Shown: positions 45,455 through 54,117, counted from the stretch's first letter. The stretch: 64,000 bases of DNA from Stutzerimonas stutzeri (GCF_000952685.1 NZ_JYHV01000011.1:186001-250000), one strand, 5' to 3'. Numbers and translations: made by a program. The notes: generated by a model not told the origin, from the letters alone.

Positions 45455-46051
45455 ATGAGCAACCAAGCCCGAATCGACAAGCGTGAACTGATCCTTGCCA
45501 AGGGTGCCCAGGTGATGACCTTGCGTGGCTATCACGGCACCGGTGTCCTGGAAATCGTCCAGGCGGCCGGCATTCCCAAAGGCTCCTTCTATCACTACTT
45601 CGCCAGCAAGGAAGATTTTGCCCTGCAGGCGCTGGAGCACCTCTACCAGCCGCGCCTGGAGCGCTATCAGGTCGCGCTCGCCAATTCCGCGCTGAGTCCG
45701 CGTGAGCGAATCCTTGGCTACTACGCCGAACTGGTCGCTCATTTCGCCCGCCAGGAACGCCCGCAGTATCACTGCTTTATTGGCAGCCTGAGTTTCGAGA
45801 TGGCCGAACTTTCCCAGCCCATAGGGCAAAAGGTCGAAGCGGTTCTGTCGCGTTCGGCCGCAATCCTGGCGAACTGCCTCGAGCAGGCTCGACAGGTCGG
45901 TGAAATCGATGCGCATACCGATTGCCAAGCATTGGCCGAGTTCGTCGGCAATGCGTGGGAGGGTGCGCTGCTACGCATGAAAGTAGGCGCACGCGCCGCG
46001 CCCCTGGAGAATTTTCTGACGCAACTGGAACGTCTGCTGACGTTCCGCTGA
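45455..46051 (+). CDS. TetR-family transcriptional repressor
   Basis: A 198-residue regulator with an N-terminal helix-turn-helix (about residues 10-55; GVLEIVQAAGIPKGSFYHYFASKE) and a ligand-binding C-terminal domain (TetR_C type, about 80-190). It precedes an Old Yellow Enzyme gene, the same arrangement as nemR-nemA, where NemR senses electrophiles through cysteine. The protein contains two cysteines in the ligand domain (about residues 108 and 152 and 163 region), so redox or electrophile sensing is possible. ATG 45455 lies just after the palindromic site. The GGTC palindrome is repeated before the downstream OYE gene. Confidence 0.85.
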   Translation: MSNQARIDKRELILAKGAQVMTLRGYHGTGVLEIVQAAGIPKGSFYHYFASKEDFALQALEHLYQPRLERYQVALANSALSPRERILGYYAELVAHFARQERPQYHCFIGSLSFEMAELSQPIGQKVEAVLSRSAAILANCLEQARQVGEIDAHTDCQALAEFVGNAWEGALLRMKVGARAAPLENFLTQLERLLTFR

Positions 46052-46069
46052 TTTTTGTAGCGAGCGGCA

Positions 46070-46081
46070 AGACGACCGGTC
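46070..46081. promoter_or_regulatory. Operator-like site upstream of the OYE gene
   Basis: AGACGACCGGTC, identical to the site at 45430-45441, 40 bases before the OYE start and just after the TetR stop. The shared 12-mer suggests co-regulation by the neighbouring TetR protein. Confidence 0.6.
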
Positions 46082-46120
46082 GCTTTATTGCTTCTGCGAT
46101 GAATTAACGAGGAGATAACA

Positions 46121-47230
46121 ATGACTGCTGCCTTGAATGCCCTGTTTCAGCCGTTCCAGCTCGGCGATCTGCAATTGCCGACCCGCGTGGTGATGGCGCC
46201 GATGACCCGGTCCTTCTCGCCGAACGGCGTGCCGACCGCCGATGTCGTCGAGTACTACCGCCGCCGTGCCGCATCGGGCGTTGGGTTGATCATCACCGAG
46301 GGCACCACGGTCGGGCACAAGGCCGCCAATGGTTATCCGCATGTGCCGCGCTTCTATGGCGAGGACGCCCTGGAAGGCTGGAAGACGGTGGTTGAGGCCG
46401 TACACGCGGTCGGTGGCAAGATCGTTCCGCAGCTCTGGCATGTTGGCAACGTCCGCCGCAAAGGCACCGAACCGGAGGCGGAAGTGCCGGGCTACGGGCC
46501 GATGGAGAAGCTCAAGGATGGCCAGGTCGTCGTGCATGGTATGAGCAAGCAGGACATTCAGGAGGTGATCGCGGCGTTCGCTCAGGCTGCTGCAGATGCC
46601 AAGGCGATCGGCATGGATGGGGTCGAGATTCACGGTGCGCATGGCTACCTGATCGACCAGTTTTTCTGGGAAGGCAGCAATCAGCGCACCGACGAATACG
46701 GCGGCAGTCTGGCTAATCGCTCACGCTTCGCCGTCGAGTTGATCGAAGCCGTTCGGGCCGCAGTGGGTGCGGGTTTCCCGATCATCTTCCGCTTCTCGCA
46801 GTGGAAACAGCAGGACTACACCGCACGTCTGGTGACCACGTCAGAGGCGCTCGGCGAGTTCCTGGCGCCGTTGTCGGCCGCCGGCGTGGACATTTTCCAT
46901 TGTTCGACACGGCGCTTTTGGGAGCCTGAATTCGAAGGCTCCGACCTCAACCTGGCGGGCTGGACTCGTCAACTGACCGGCAAGCCGACCATCACGGTAG
47001 GCAGCGTGGGACTTGACGGTGAATTCCTGCAATTCATGGTCAAGACCGACAAGGTGGCGCAGCCGGCGAATATCGAAGGCTTGCTGGAGCGTCTGAACAA
47101 GCAGGAATTCGATCTGGTAGCGGTGGGACGTGCGTTGATCTGCGATCCGGACTGGGCACTGAAAGTCCGGGAAGGTCGCATGCAGGACATTCTGCCGTTC
47201 AGCCGTGAGGCGCTGAAGACCCTGGCCTGA
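46121..47230 (+). CDS. Old Yellow Enzyme family ene-reductase (NemA-like)
   Basis: A 369-residue FMN-dependent TIM-barrel enzyme that reduces activated C=C bonds or nitro compounds with NAD(P)H. FMN-binding PMTRSFSPNG (about 27-36), the substrate-binding pair H171-x2-H174 in EIHGAHGYLIDQFF, and the terminal VGRALICDPDWALKV are present. ATG 46121 has GAGGAG eight bases upstream. Control by the adjacent TetR protein is inferred from the repeated palindromic site. Probable role in defence against electrophiles such as N-ethylmaleimide or quinones. Confidence 0.93.
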   Translation: MTAALNALFQPFQLGDLQLPTRVVMAPMTRSFSPNGVPTADVVEYYRRRAASGVGLIITEGTTVGHKAANGYPHVPRFYGEDALEGWKTVVEAVHAVGGKIVPQLWHVGNVRRKGTEPEAEVPGYGPMEKLKDGQVVVHGMSKQDIQEVIAAFAQAAADAKAIGMDGVEIHGAHGYLIDQFFWEGSNQRTDEYGGSLANRSRFAVELIEAVRAAVGAGFPIIFRFSQWKQQDYTARLVTTSEALGEFLAPLSAAGVDIFHCSTRRFWEPEFEGSDLNLAGWTRQLTGKPTITVGSVGLDGEFLQFMVKTDKVAQPANIEGLLERLNKQEFDLVAVGRALICDPDWALKVREGRMQDILPFSREALKTLA

Positions 47231-47278
47231 CCCCTGCGATCATTGAAGCGGTGATCGAGCCGCTTCGCAGGATCGCGT

Positions 47279-47308
47279 TGCACCGGCCCCAAGGATGGCA
47301 CCGGTGCA
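47279..47308. terminator. Hairpin between convergent OYE and flavodoxin-type genes
   Basis: 8-bp stem TGCACCGG / CCGGTGCA with a 14-base loop, between two convergent genes. No T-run on either strand, so only a possible terminator. Confidence 0.35.
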
Positions 47309-47314
47309 GTCGTG

Positions 47315-47926
47315 CTAGCCCGACGCGCCTGGATAGTCCGCTTGCTTGAGCAGCTTGGCCAGATGAACAGCGTTGCGTGCAAGCATCGCGTTGGTCTTGG
47401 TGATCTTCTCACCGGGATGATCGAGGTCCTTGTAGTCAATTGAACCCATCGCCTGCCCGACCCAGTAGGTACAGCCATTGGCGGGAATGCTGAAGCCCAC
47501 ATCGTTCAGGCCTTGAAACAACTCGGCCACCACGTGGTGGGCGCCGTCCTCATTGCCCACCACGGCTACGCAGGCGACTCGACCGTAAGACACCATGCGC
47601 TGCTGCTCATCCACTTCGCCGAGAAAGGCATCGAGCCGCTCGAGTACTCGTTGGCATACGCTGGAAGGATGACCCAGCCAGATCGGTGTACCCAGCAGAA
47701 GGATATCGGCGGCAAGAATCTTTTCGCGGATCGCCGGCCAGGCGTCGTTCGGACCTTCGTCGGAGGTCACGCCCGGTTCGATGTTGAAATCCACCACGCG
47801 TATCTGCTCACAGGCCACACCGAACTTTTCCAGTTCGCGCTCGGTCTGGCTTAGCAGCAGGCCGCAGGACGAGTCGTTGGGGGATCGCTTGAGCGTGCAA
47901 TTTATCGCCAATGCGCGAAGTGCCAT
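47315..47926 (-). CDS. Flavodoxin-family / NADPH-dependent FMN reductase-like protein
   Basis: A 203-residue flavoprotein with a flavodoxin-like fold. N-terminal NCTLKRSPNDSS (about 9-20) is the FMN phosphate-binding loop, LLLGTPIWLGHPSSV (about 76-90) and VVGNEDGAHHV continue the FMN site. This group includes NAD(P)H-dependent FMN reductases and multimeric WrbA-like flavodoxins; the substrate is unknown. ATG 47926 is the first start. It is convergent with the OYE gene; a link to electrophile defence is possible but only by neighbourhood. Confidence 0.85.
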   Translation of the reverse strand: MALRALAINCTLKRSPNDSSCGLLLSQTERELEKFGVACEQIRVVDFNIEPGVTSDEGPNDAWPAIREKILAADILLLGTPIWLGHPSSVCQRVLERLDAFLGEVDEQQRMVSYGRVACVAVVGNEDGAHHVVAELFQGLNDVGFSIPANGCTYWVGQAMGSIDYKDLDHPGEKITKTNAMLARNAVHLAKLLKQADYPGASG

Positions 47927-47983
47927 TTGCGAGTCTCCTGAATCCGAGGATGTCCGGATCTAGACAGCCCAGCGATTCGCAGT

Positions 47984-48742
47984 TCACTCCGGTGTAGCAG
48001 GCACCAGATGCTTCTTTCCGCCCTCGCGCACCCAGAACAGCGTCGCACCGGCCACCGCCGCCGGCATGATCAGCAGGTTAAGCACAGGTACGAGCAACGC
48101 AGCATAGGTCACCGCGCCGAAGCTCAGGCTCTTCCAGCGCCGCTGACGCAGCCACGCCATCATCTCGATCCAGCTCATCTTGTTGTTGTCTGCCGGATAG
48201 TCGATGTACTGCACCGCCATCATCCAGACGCCGAACAGCAGCCACAGTGGGGCGGCAAAGAGATTGACCACAGGGATGAACGAAAGGATCAGCAGCGCAA
48301 TCGCGCGAGGTGCGAAATAGGCCAGTTTGCGTGCTTCGCGACCGATGGTGCGCGGCAGCATCGCCAGCAGCTCGGCCCAGCTGAACGGCGGGGAGCTGTC
48401 CTCGCCGCGCGCGACCGTTTCGACTTTTTCGGCAAGAAACCCGTTGAATGGAGCGGCGATGATGTTGGCGAGCAGGGTGAAGGTAAAGAACACCATCAGC
48501 AGCACCAGCACCACGAACAGGGGCCAGAGGATGTATTCCAGAAACATCAGCCACTCCGGCAGACTCGGCATGAAGGCATCGACCCAGCCGCTGAACTGGC
48601 GTAGAGCGAGATAGATGAGCCCACAGAACAGCAGCAGGTTGACCGTCAGTGGCAGGATGACGAACAGCCGTAGCCCCGGGCTCAAAATCAGTTTCAGACC
48701 TTCGCGCAGGTACTGCGGGCCGGAAAGGGCGGCGATGGGCAT
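47984..48742 (-). CDS. cysZ: Sulfate transporter CysZ
   Basis: CysZ is an inner-membrane sulfate permease feeding cysteine biosynthesis. The 252-residue protein has four to six hydrophobic helices and the family features [16 protein letters not shown] (about 10-25) and [13 protein letters not shown] (about 97-109), plus [12 protein letters not shown] 48742 is preferred to a GTG three codons upstream because GGAG lies at the right distance. A CysZ homologue is also present near the pta-ackA region of P. aeruginosa (PA0846). Confidence 0.93.
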   Translation of the reverse strand: MPIAALSGPQYLREGLKLILSPGLRLFVILPLTVNLLLFCGLIYLALRQFSGWVDAFMPSLPEWLMFLEYILWPLFVVLVLLMVFFTFTLLANIIAAPFNGFLAEKVETVARGEDSSPPFSWAELLAMLPRTIGREARKLAYFAPRAIALLILSFIPVVNLFAAPLWLLFGVWMMAVQYIDYPADNNKMSWIEMMAWLRQRRWKSLSFGAVTYAALLVPVLNLLIMPAAVAGATLFWVREGGKKHLVPATPE

Positions 48743-48973
48743 AGGGAACACTCCGGATGGGACGGTCCGGACCTTACCGGCTTTATCCGGGCGGGAAAAG
48801 CCCGGCGGCGGCTTGGGCTGTCCAATAGCGGTTGCTTATGCTGGCAATGGAGATTGAACAATGGCCGGCGTTGCGCCTGGCGATCAGACTTGGCCTCGAA
48901 AACGCTTCGTTGTTTCAGGGCCGTCCGCTATCAAGCCTTCCCCCGAGTGCCTGGCCGGCCCTTTTTTATTGCC

Positions 48974-49333
48974 TTATTTCTCGTCGAAGTGAATCGGTTT
49001 ACGCCTCAGCGGCTGCTGATCGAAGCGCACCCCCGGGAGCCCGGTATCCATCAGAGCCCGGATATTGCGATGGTCAGTCCCGCTGGGGTTTTCCAGCACC
49101 GCTTGATAATGCTCACCGAACGCCAGCAGCGCCTCTTCGGTGGTGAAGCCTTCCAGTACGGCCAATCCAAGCGTCTTGCACGAGCCTTCGTTTTCTCCGG
49201 CGGCGTTTTCCACGTCGCCGTTGAAGAAGCGGCTTGGCTGGTAATCATAGGCATTGGCGATGAAGGCCAGCGTCTCGCTGAAGGGGTGGTTGCGATTGCG
49301 CAGGCTGGCGCGGAAGTCTCTGAGACTGGTCAT
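48974..49333 (-). CDS. HopJ-family protein (misnamed type III effector)
   Basis: A 119-residue protein of the HopJ family, starting MTSLRDFRASLRNRNHPFSE, with NAYDYQPSRFFNGDVEN and GENEGSCKTLGLAVLEGFTTEEALLAFG. Family proteins were named after a P. syringae candidate effector but occur widely in non-pathogens without type III secretion; no secretion genes are in this window. Its ATG overlaps the TGA of the DUF1244 gene (ATGA), so the two are translationally coupled. Confidence 0.87.
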   Translation of the reverse strand: MTSLRDFRASLRNRNHPFSETLAFIANAYDYQPSRFFNGDVENAAGENEGSCKTLGLAVLEGFTTEEALLAFGEHYQAVLENPSGTDHRNIRALMDTGLPGVRFDQQPLRRKPIHFDEK

Positions 49334-49623
49334 GACTTCTGGCTCTTGTCGAAGGCGGCCTGCTGCTCGGGTGTCGCGTCCTTCTGGTAGCGCTTCTTCC
49401 ATTCGGCGTAGGGCATGCCGTAGACCTCCTCGCGTGCTTCGTCGATGCTGACTTCGATGTCCAGGTCATCGGCGGCGGCCTTGTACCACTTCGACAGACA
49501 GTTGCGACAGAAACCGGCCAGGTTCATCAGGTCGATGTTCTGGGCATCCGGGCGGCTGCGTAGATGCTGGACCAGGCGGCGGAAGGCGGCGGCTTCGAGT
49601 TCGGTGCGTTCTTGATCGTTCAT
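49330..49623 (-). CDS. DUF1244 protein
   Basis: A 97-residue soluble helical protein with the invariant core IDLMNLAGFCRNCLSKWYKAA (about residues 31-51), containing a CxxC pair, and a basic/acidic C-terminus. Family structure is known as a small dimer, function unknown. Start could be ATG 49623 or the in-frame ATG 49629. It overlaps the HopJ gene by four bases, and this coupling is common in gamma-proteobacteria, suggesting a shared process. Confidence 0.87.
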   Translation of the reverse strand: MNDQERTELEAAAFRRLVQHLRSRPDAQNIDLMNLAGFCRNCLSKWYKAAADDLDIEVSIDEAREEVYGMPYAEWKKRYQKDATPEQQAAFDKSQKS

Positions 49624-49769
49624 GTTCATGGGTCTCGGCATTGCAGACGTGTCTGGATCATAACCTCCCACGGAGGCCCTGAGCCAGATGCCGGCAGGGA
49701 ACTTTAGCGTGCAGATCCGCCTCCGCTGAACAGGTTGGCCAGCCAACGATTCAGCAGAGGAGATCGGAC

Positions 49770-50141
49770 GTGATCGGAAAAAGACATTGGGTAATTGCCG
49801 AGGGCTACTTGCCAGCGTTGGGACCGAAGCCCGACGAGCCGGCGCTGCGCAGTCATGAGACGGCCTGCATTCTCAATGCGGGTCCGCTGGAGGCGATGAT
49901 CGAGTTGACGCTCTACTTCGCCGATCGCGAACCGGCCGGTCCATACCAGATAAGGGTGCCCGGGCGGCGCACGCTGCATCTTCGTTTCGATGATCTGCAG
50001 GTCCCGGAGAGGGTGCCCCGCGAGACCGATTACGCCAGCGTGTTTGTTTCGAGTGTGCCGGTGGTCGTCCAGCACACCCGGCTGGATGCCCGCAGCGGCG
50101 ACCGTGCGCTGATGACCACCATCGCCTACGGCAGCGACTGA
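49770..50141 (+). CDS. Sensory rhodopsin transducer-like protein (ASRT family)
   Basis: A 123-residue all-beta protein starting with GTG 49770. Patterns HETACILNAG, ELTLYFADREPAGPY, HLRFDDLQVPERVPRETDYASV and VVVQHTRLDARSGDRALMTTIAYG match the Anabaena sensory rhodopsin transducer family (PF07100), a cytoplasmic tetramer. No rhodopsin gene is visible; many such proteins occur without one and may bind sugar or act as regulators. SD AGGAGATCGGAC is just upstream. Convergent with folX. Confidence 0.8.
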   Translation: MIGKRHWVIAEGYLPALGPKPDEPALRSHETACILNAGPLEAMIELTLYFADREPAGPYQIRVPGRRTLHLRFDDLQVPERVPRETDYASVFVSSVPVVVQHTRLDARSGDRALMTTIAYGSD

Positions 50142-50150
50142 TGCGGCGGT

Positions 50151-50525
50151 TCAGTCGCGATGGGAGGCCAGGGTGATCGATACCGATTCGGCGAAGCGCA
50201 ATGCGTGTGGCTTGTCGACTTCGACCTCGGCGTAACGCACTTGTCGATGCGCCATCACCAGATCGAGGATCTCCTGGGTGAGCCGTTCGAGGAGGGCGAA
50301 GCGGTTGTCCTCGACGTGCTGGATGATGGCCTTGGTAATGGTGCGGTAGTTCAACGCGTGCTCGATGTCGTTGTCGCGTACGGCGTCGGCCGCCGGATAA
50401 AGCATCGTCAGGTTGATCAGAATGTCCTGCTTGTTGAGGATTTCCTCTTCCTTGATACCGATGAAGGTGCGTAGTCGCAGGTCTTTGACGCGGATGCGCG
50501 CCATGGCGGGTTCCAGTCTAGGCAT
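50151..50525 (-). CDS. folX: Dihydroneopterin triphosphate 2'-epimerase
   Basis: FolX converts dihydroneopterin triphosphate to dihydromonapterin triphosphate, a step in tetrahydromonapterin synthesis, the cofactor for phenylalanine hydroxylase in pseudomonads. The 124-residue tunnel-fold protein shares [34 protein letters not shown] and the terminal [18 protein letters not shown] with the FolB/FolX family; catalytic Lys and Glu are present. ATG 50525 has AAGGA seven bases upstream. It follows folM on the same strand, as in other Pseudomonas. Confidence 0.9.
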   Translation of the reverse strand: MPRLEPAMARIRVKDLRLRTFIGIKEEEILNKQDILINLTMLYPAADAVRDNDIEHALNYRTITKAIIQHVEDNRFALLERLTQEILDLVMAHRQVRYAEVEVDKPHALRFAESVSITLASHRD

Positions 50526-50540
50526 GGGATTCCTTGGCAA

Positions 50541-51251
50541 TTAGATCAGATGACGGCCACCGTTGACGGTCAGCGTGGTGCCGGTGACATAGGGATTATC
50601 CAGCAGATAGCGCAGGCTCAGGTAGATCACTTCGGCGCCGGGTTCGATACCTAGCGCGGATTTGGCCAGCGCCTTGCGCCGATACGCCTCGTCGTCGCCC
50701 TCGTTGAACTGTATCAGCGCCGGCGCGATGCCGTTGACCTTGATGGTTGGCGCCAGGCTGGCCGCAAACGAAAGGGTGAGGTTGTCCAGTCCGGCTTTGC
50801 TGGCCGCGTAGGCGATGTGCTTCTTGCTGCCTGCGCGGGTGACGTCGTCGCCAATGTGGATGATGTCCGCCGCGCCGCCGTGTCGCAGCAGCTCGGCGCA
50901 ATGGAGGTTGATCAAGTAGGGCGCGAGCATGTGCACTTCGAACATGCGCTGGAATACCTCGGCTTCCGCTCCCGGTGTCTCGGGATGCCAGTCCGAGGCG
51001 TTGTGAACGATCGCGCGCAAGGCGCGGGTTTGCTGTTTCAGCGCCGCCACGAAAGCATGGATGCCTGCCGCGCCGGAAAAATCCGCCTGCAGCGTCACTG
51101 CGCCGCGATCGCGTAATCGTTCGAGGCTGGGACGGGGGGTGCGGTAGGTGACGATCACCGGCTGGCCATCATCAAGCAGTCGCTCTGCGCAATGCAGACC
51201 GATGCGCTGGCTGGCGCCGGTAATCAGGATCGGGGCCGTTGGTTGGGGCAT
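50541..51251 (-). CDS. folM: Dihydromonapterin reductase
   Basis: FolM is an SDR enzyme that reduces dihydromonapterin to tetrahydromonapterin and can act as a second dihydrofolate reductase. The 236-residue protein has ITGASQRIGLHCAERL (about 9-24) instead of a canonical TGxxxGxG, plus HNASDW and the catalytic Y-x3-K in AYAASKAGLDNL. ATG 51251 is chosen over a GTG three codons upstream; neither has a strong ribosome-binding site. The pair folM-folX supplies the cofactor branch distinct from folate. Confidence 0.9.
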   Translation of the reverse strand: MPQPTAPILITGASQRIGLHCAERLLDDGQPVIVTYRTPRPSLERLRDRGAVTLQADFSGAAGIHAFVAALKQQTRALRAIVHNASDWHPETPGAEAEVFQRMFEVHMLAPYLINLHCAELLRHGGAADIIHIGDDVTRAGSKKHIAYAASKAGLDNLTLSFAASLAPTIKVNGIAPALIQFNEGDDEAYRRKALAKSALGIEPGAEVIYLSLRYLLDNPYVTGTTLTVNGGRHLI

Positions 51252-51362
51252 GCTTTTCACTGAGGTTCGGCTGTCGAGGGGGTACGCATGGCCGTCAGCT
51301 TACCTTAGGGCGCGCTACCGTACCTTAGCCGACGTACTCGCAAACGGCACGCTGCGATGCCG

Positions 51363-52010
51363 CTAGGAGGGTTCGGGCGCGTCGGCGAGCGTTTCCGTCG
51401 GGAGTTCCGGCTGCAGCTCCGGATGCAGGCGCTGGTGCTGTTCGTAGAGATACGAGCGAATGCGCTCGGCGTCCCTGTCCCGTGGGTATTCGACTTCGTA
51501 GGCGGTCATGCCGCCCTCGGCTTCGCGAATCCGGTGTGCGTCGATCTCGAGCGAGCCCTCACCCGGAAGCGCCAGGTGCAGGTGAAGATGCTTGGGCGCC
51601 TTCCGTTTTGGTCCCGCGTCCACCAGCAGGCCATTAGGGGACAGTTCATGAACGCTCAGCGCGGTTTCGTTACCGTCGTTGGAAAGCAGCGGCAGGGGCT
51701 CATCCAGGTGCAAGCGCCAGGCGCGAAGCACCGGCCCGCGTTCGTAAATGGTCGGCGGTGCAAGCTGCAGCTGGATCGCCTGAAATTCGTCCTGGTTCAG
51801 TTGCAGGGGAAACGACATGCAATAGTCTTCGAGCTCGGCTTCAAGCGTCAGATTGGCTTTTGCTGCAAGCTGCAACAGTAGTCCGTTGGCCTTCTCGCCA
51901 CCGTCCACGCGAAAGCCGGGCCGTGCTTCACCCGGCTCGACTGGCGAGCCGCTCACGAGTTCGTTGATGTACGCCAGCTCGGCGCTGGTGAGAACGGTTT
52001 TCTTTGCCAT
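51363..52010 (-). CDS. PilZ-like domain protein
   Basis: A 215-residue protein. Residues about 95-200 resemble a PilZ domain: VHELSPNGLLVD (the D/N-x-S-x2-G position), a short strand, and a terminal YEVEYPRDRDAERIRSYLYEQHQ typical of the C-terminal helix. The N-terminal RxxxR c-di-GMP motif is not obvious, so ligand binding is uncertain. N-terminal helical extension begins MAKKTVLTSAEL. Not linked to any evident c-di-GMP enzyme here. Function unknown. Confidence 0.6.
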   Translation of the reverse strand: MAKKTVLTSAELAYINELVSGSPVEPGEARPGFRVDGGEKANGLLLQLAAKANLTLEAELEDYCMSFPLQLNQDEFQAIQLQLAPPTIYERGPVLRAWRLHLDEPLPLLSNDGNETALSVHELSPNGLLVDAGPKRKAPKHLHLHLALPGEGSLEIDAHRIREAEGGMTAYEVEYPRDRDAERIRSYLYEQHQRLHPELQPELPTETLADAPEPS

Positions 52011-52228
52011 CCCGATTTCCCCCTCAAGGGCAGCAGGACAGGCCTACCCATGCCTTGAACGCTCCGGTGCCTCGGCGCCGCGAGATCCTCTACCAGGACG
52101 GCCTTGCGACAATGTTTTCGTCAATCAGTTCCTTGCAGCACGCCTTGATGGCGAGTGTAGATCGCGCGGTCGGGTACAGAGGCCGAATACGGCATAATGC
52201 TTCGCTTCAATTCGCAACGGAGCCCACC

Positions 52229-52681
52229 ATGAAAGTCGCCATCCTCTCCGGTACGGTCTACGGCACCGCCGAAGACGTCGCTCGCCATGCCGCATCATTT
52301 CTGAAAGCGGCGGGTTTCGACACCTGGCACGACCCGCGTGCGCAACTGGCGCAGATCGTCGACTTCGCGCCGCAAGCGCTGCTGGTGGTGACGGCCACCA
52401 CTGGGATGGGTGAATTGCCCGACAACTTTGTCCCGTTGTATTCGGCCATTCGCGATCAGTTCCCGGCGTGGCAGGGCTTGCCGGGCGGCGTCATCGCGCT
52501 GGGCGACGCCAGTTATGGCGATACCTTCTGCGGCGCCGGTGAGCTAGTCCGAGAACTGTATGCCGAGTTGGGCGTGCGCGAGGTGCAGGACATGCTGCGT
52601 CTCGATGCCAGCGAAACGGTAACACCTGAAAACGATGCGGAGCCTTGGCTGGAACGCTTCGCTGCAGCTCTACGGGGCTGA
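52229..52681 (+). CDS. MioC-like flavodoxin
   Basis: A 150-residue flavodoxin domain protein, an electron carrier with FMN. The phosphate-binding loop SGTVYGTAEDVA (residues 7-18), ATTGMGELPDNF and LGDASYGDTFCGAG supply the FMN site. MioC of E. coli is linked to biotin synthase electron transfer; the closest Pseudomonas relative (PA3435) is of unspecified partner. ATG 52229 follows ACGGAGCCCACC; the frame opens to 52004. Located between the PilZ-like and acpH genes, divergent from the former and convergent with the latter. Confidence 0.9.
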   Translation: MKVAILSGTVYGTAEDVARHAASFLKAAGFDTWHDPRAQLAQIVDFAPQALLVVTATTGMGELPDNFVPLYSAIRDQFPAWQGLPGGVIALGDASYGDTFCGAGELVRELYAELGVREVQDMLRLDASETVTPENDAEPWLERFAAALRG

Positions 52682-52704
52682 GTGCATTTCGCGGCGAGCG
52701 CCGA

Positions 52705-53307
52705 TTATTTCAGCTGATCTACCGCGCTCCGGCTGGTGCCTTTGAGCCGCGCAAAATCCTGCAACTGCGGATAGAACTCGCGGAAATCCTGCTGGAGCGG
52801 CAGGTATAGCCGTTCCAGCTCGGCGACCCCGCCCGCCAACCCTTCCGGGCGCGACAGTCGTCGACTCATTCCGGCCACCACCTGCTCCATTACGGCGAAG
52901 TCCCGGTAACTGCCGAGCCAGTCCTGAGCCGCCATGCGGGGCGCGATAAATGCGAGCTTGCCGGGGAGCTCGGCCTCTTCATGTAGCACCTGATAGACCC
53001 GCGCGGTGAATCGCTGCAGGGGTTCTTCGGCATAGTCATGCCAGTGCGCGGCCAGACAGTGGTCAAAAAACAGGTCGATCAATATCCCCGCATAACGCCG
53101 CCGCTCACTGGGAAAGCGCTGCTTGGCTTGCAGCACCAAGGGATGGCTGTCGGTATAGACGTCGATCTGCCGGTGCAGGCGTATTCCAGCTTCGATGTCG
53201 GCAGGCCAGCGGCCTTGCAAGGGGCCTTTGACGAAGTCGCCGTAGAGACTGCCGAGCATCTCGCCGGGCTGCGAGCCGCCGAGATGCAGATGTGCGAGAT
53301 AGTTCAT
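52705..53307 (-). CDS. acpH: Acyl carrier protein phosphodiesterase
   Basis: AcpH removes the 4'-phosphopantetheine arm from holo-ACP. The 200-residue HD-like protein starts MNYLAHLHLG and has the family features SLYGDFVKG, GIRLHRQID (metal-site His), DLFFDHCLAAHW (metal-site Asp/His). Length is usual. Convergent with the flavodoxin gene; olsA lies 39 bases upstream on the same strand. Confidence 0.88.
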   Translation of the reverse strand: MNYLAHLHLGGSQPGEMLGSLYGDFVKGPLQGRWPADIEAGIRLHRQIDVYTDSHPLVLQAKQRFPSERRRYAGILIDLFFDHCLAAHWHDYAEEPLQRFTARVYQVLHEEAELPGKLAFIAPRMAAQDWLGSYRDFAVMEQVVAGMSRRLSRPEGLAGGVAELERLYLPLQQDFREFYPQLQDFARLKGTSRSAVDQLK

Positions 53308-53346
53308 ACGGCGAGTCTAGCAGCGCTTCCTTGCGCTCGGCTTACA

Positions 53347-54117
53347 TCAGGCCGCCACGGATACTGGCGTGGCTGCGTCGTACAGCGCGTCGGAGATGGC
53401 CGTGTGGCAGGTGCGTGCCAGCCGGTTGCGCTCCATGCCGCAGCTGTCGATGGGTTGCAGCAGCTGTATTTCCACGACTGCAACCTCGACCGCCAGCAGC
53501 CGGAACAGGTGCGAAAGCAGATCGTCTTCACCGATGAACGGCGTGATGAGATCGGCCTCGCCACCGCGCAAATAGCGGATTGCCACGGGTTGGATCGGTG
53601 TACCGGTTTCGATCGCGCACGCCAGCAATCGTGAATGAAAGGTGCGCAGAATCGTGCCGTCCGTGGTTGTGCCTTCGGGAAAAATCAGCAGATTGCGACC
53701 CTGCTCTAGCTCGGCGCTCAACAGCTGATTCAGCGTGCTGCTGTCGCCGCTTCCACGCCGAATGAACTGCGTGCCCGCCTCGGCAGCGAGCCAGCCGAGC
53801 AATGGCCATTGACGTACTTCGGATTTGGCCAGAAAAGTCATCGGCTGCAGCATCCCAAGCAGCGGAATGTCCGTCCAGGACAGGTGATTGGAGAGCCATA
53901 GCATTGGCTGAGCGGGGCGCTTGCCGGTCAGCCGAACCTCGTACGGCAGCGCTGCGGCCAGCCGTGCGAGAAACCAGCGGCACAGCCGATGGCGCATCCC
54001 TTGGGATGGCCTGAGTCGGAGCAAGGACAGCAACTTCAATCCGCTCGCCAGCGAGAGCCCGACTGCAATCACTCCACACAGCCGGGTCAGTCGCAGATAC
54101 AAGCGCAGCCTGCCCAT
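53347..54117 (-). CDS. olsA: Lyso-ornithine lipid O-acyltransferase
   Basis: OlsA acylates lyso-ornithine lipid at the hydroxy group to form ornithine lipid, a phosphorus-free membrane lipid. The 256-residue protein has two N-terminal hydrophobic segments, the catalytic NHLSWTD (H-x4-D, about residue 77) and FPEGTTTDG (about 145). Its start at 54117 directly abuts the stop of olsB (54118), the usual olsB-olsA operon of pseudomonads (PA4350-4351). The enzyme could in principle also be a phospholipid acyltransferase, but the olsB linkage favours this name. Confidence 0.88.
   Translation of the reverse strand: MGRLRLYLRLTRLCGVIAVGLSLASGLKLLSLLRLRPSQGMRHRLCRWFLARLAAALPYEVRLTGKRPAQPMLWLSNHLSWTDIPLLGMLQPMTFLAKSEVRQWPLLGWLAAEAGTQFIRRGSGDSSTLNQLLSAELEQGRNLLIFPEGTTTDGTILRTFHSRLLACAIETGTPIQPVAIRYLRGGEADLITPFIGEDDLLSHLFRLLAVEVAVVEIQLLQPIDSCGMERNRLARTCHTAISDALYDAATPVSVAA

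Noticed and set aside
48974..49333. A true type III secretion effector
   Set aside because: The name HopJ is historical; no secretion, chaperone or hrp genes are near and the family is common in non-pathogens.
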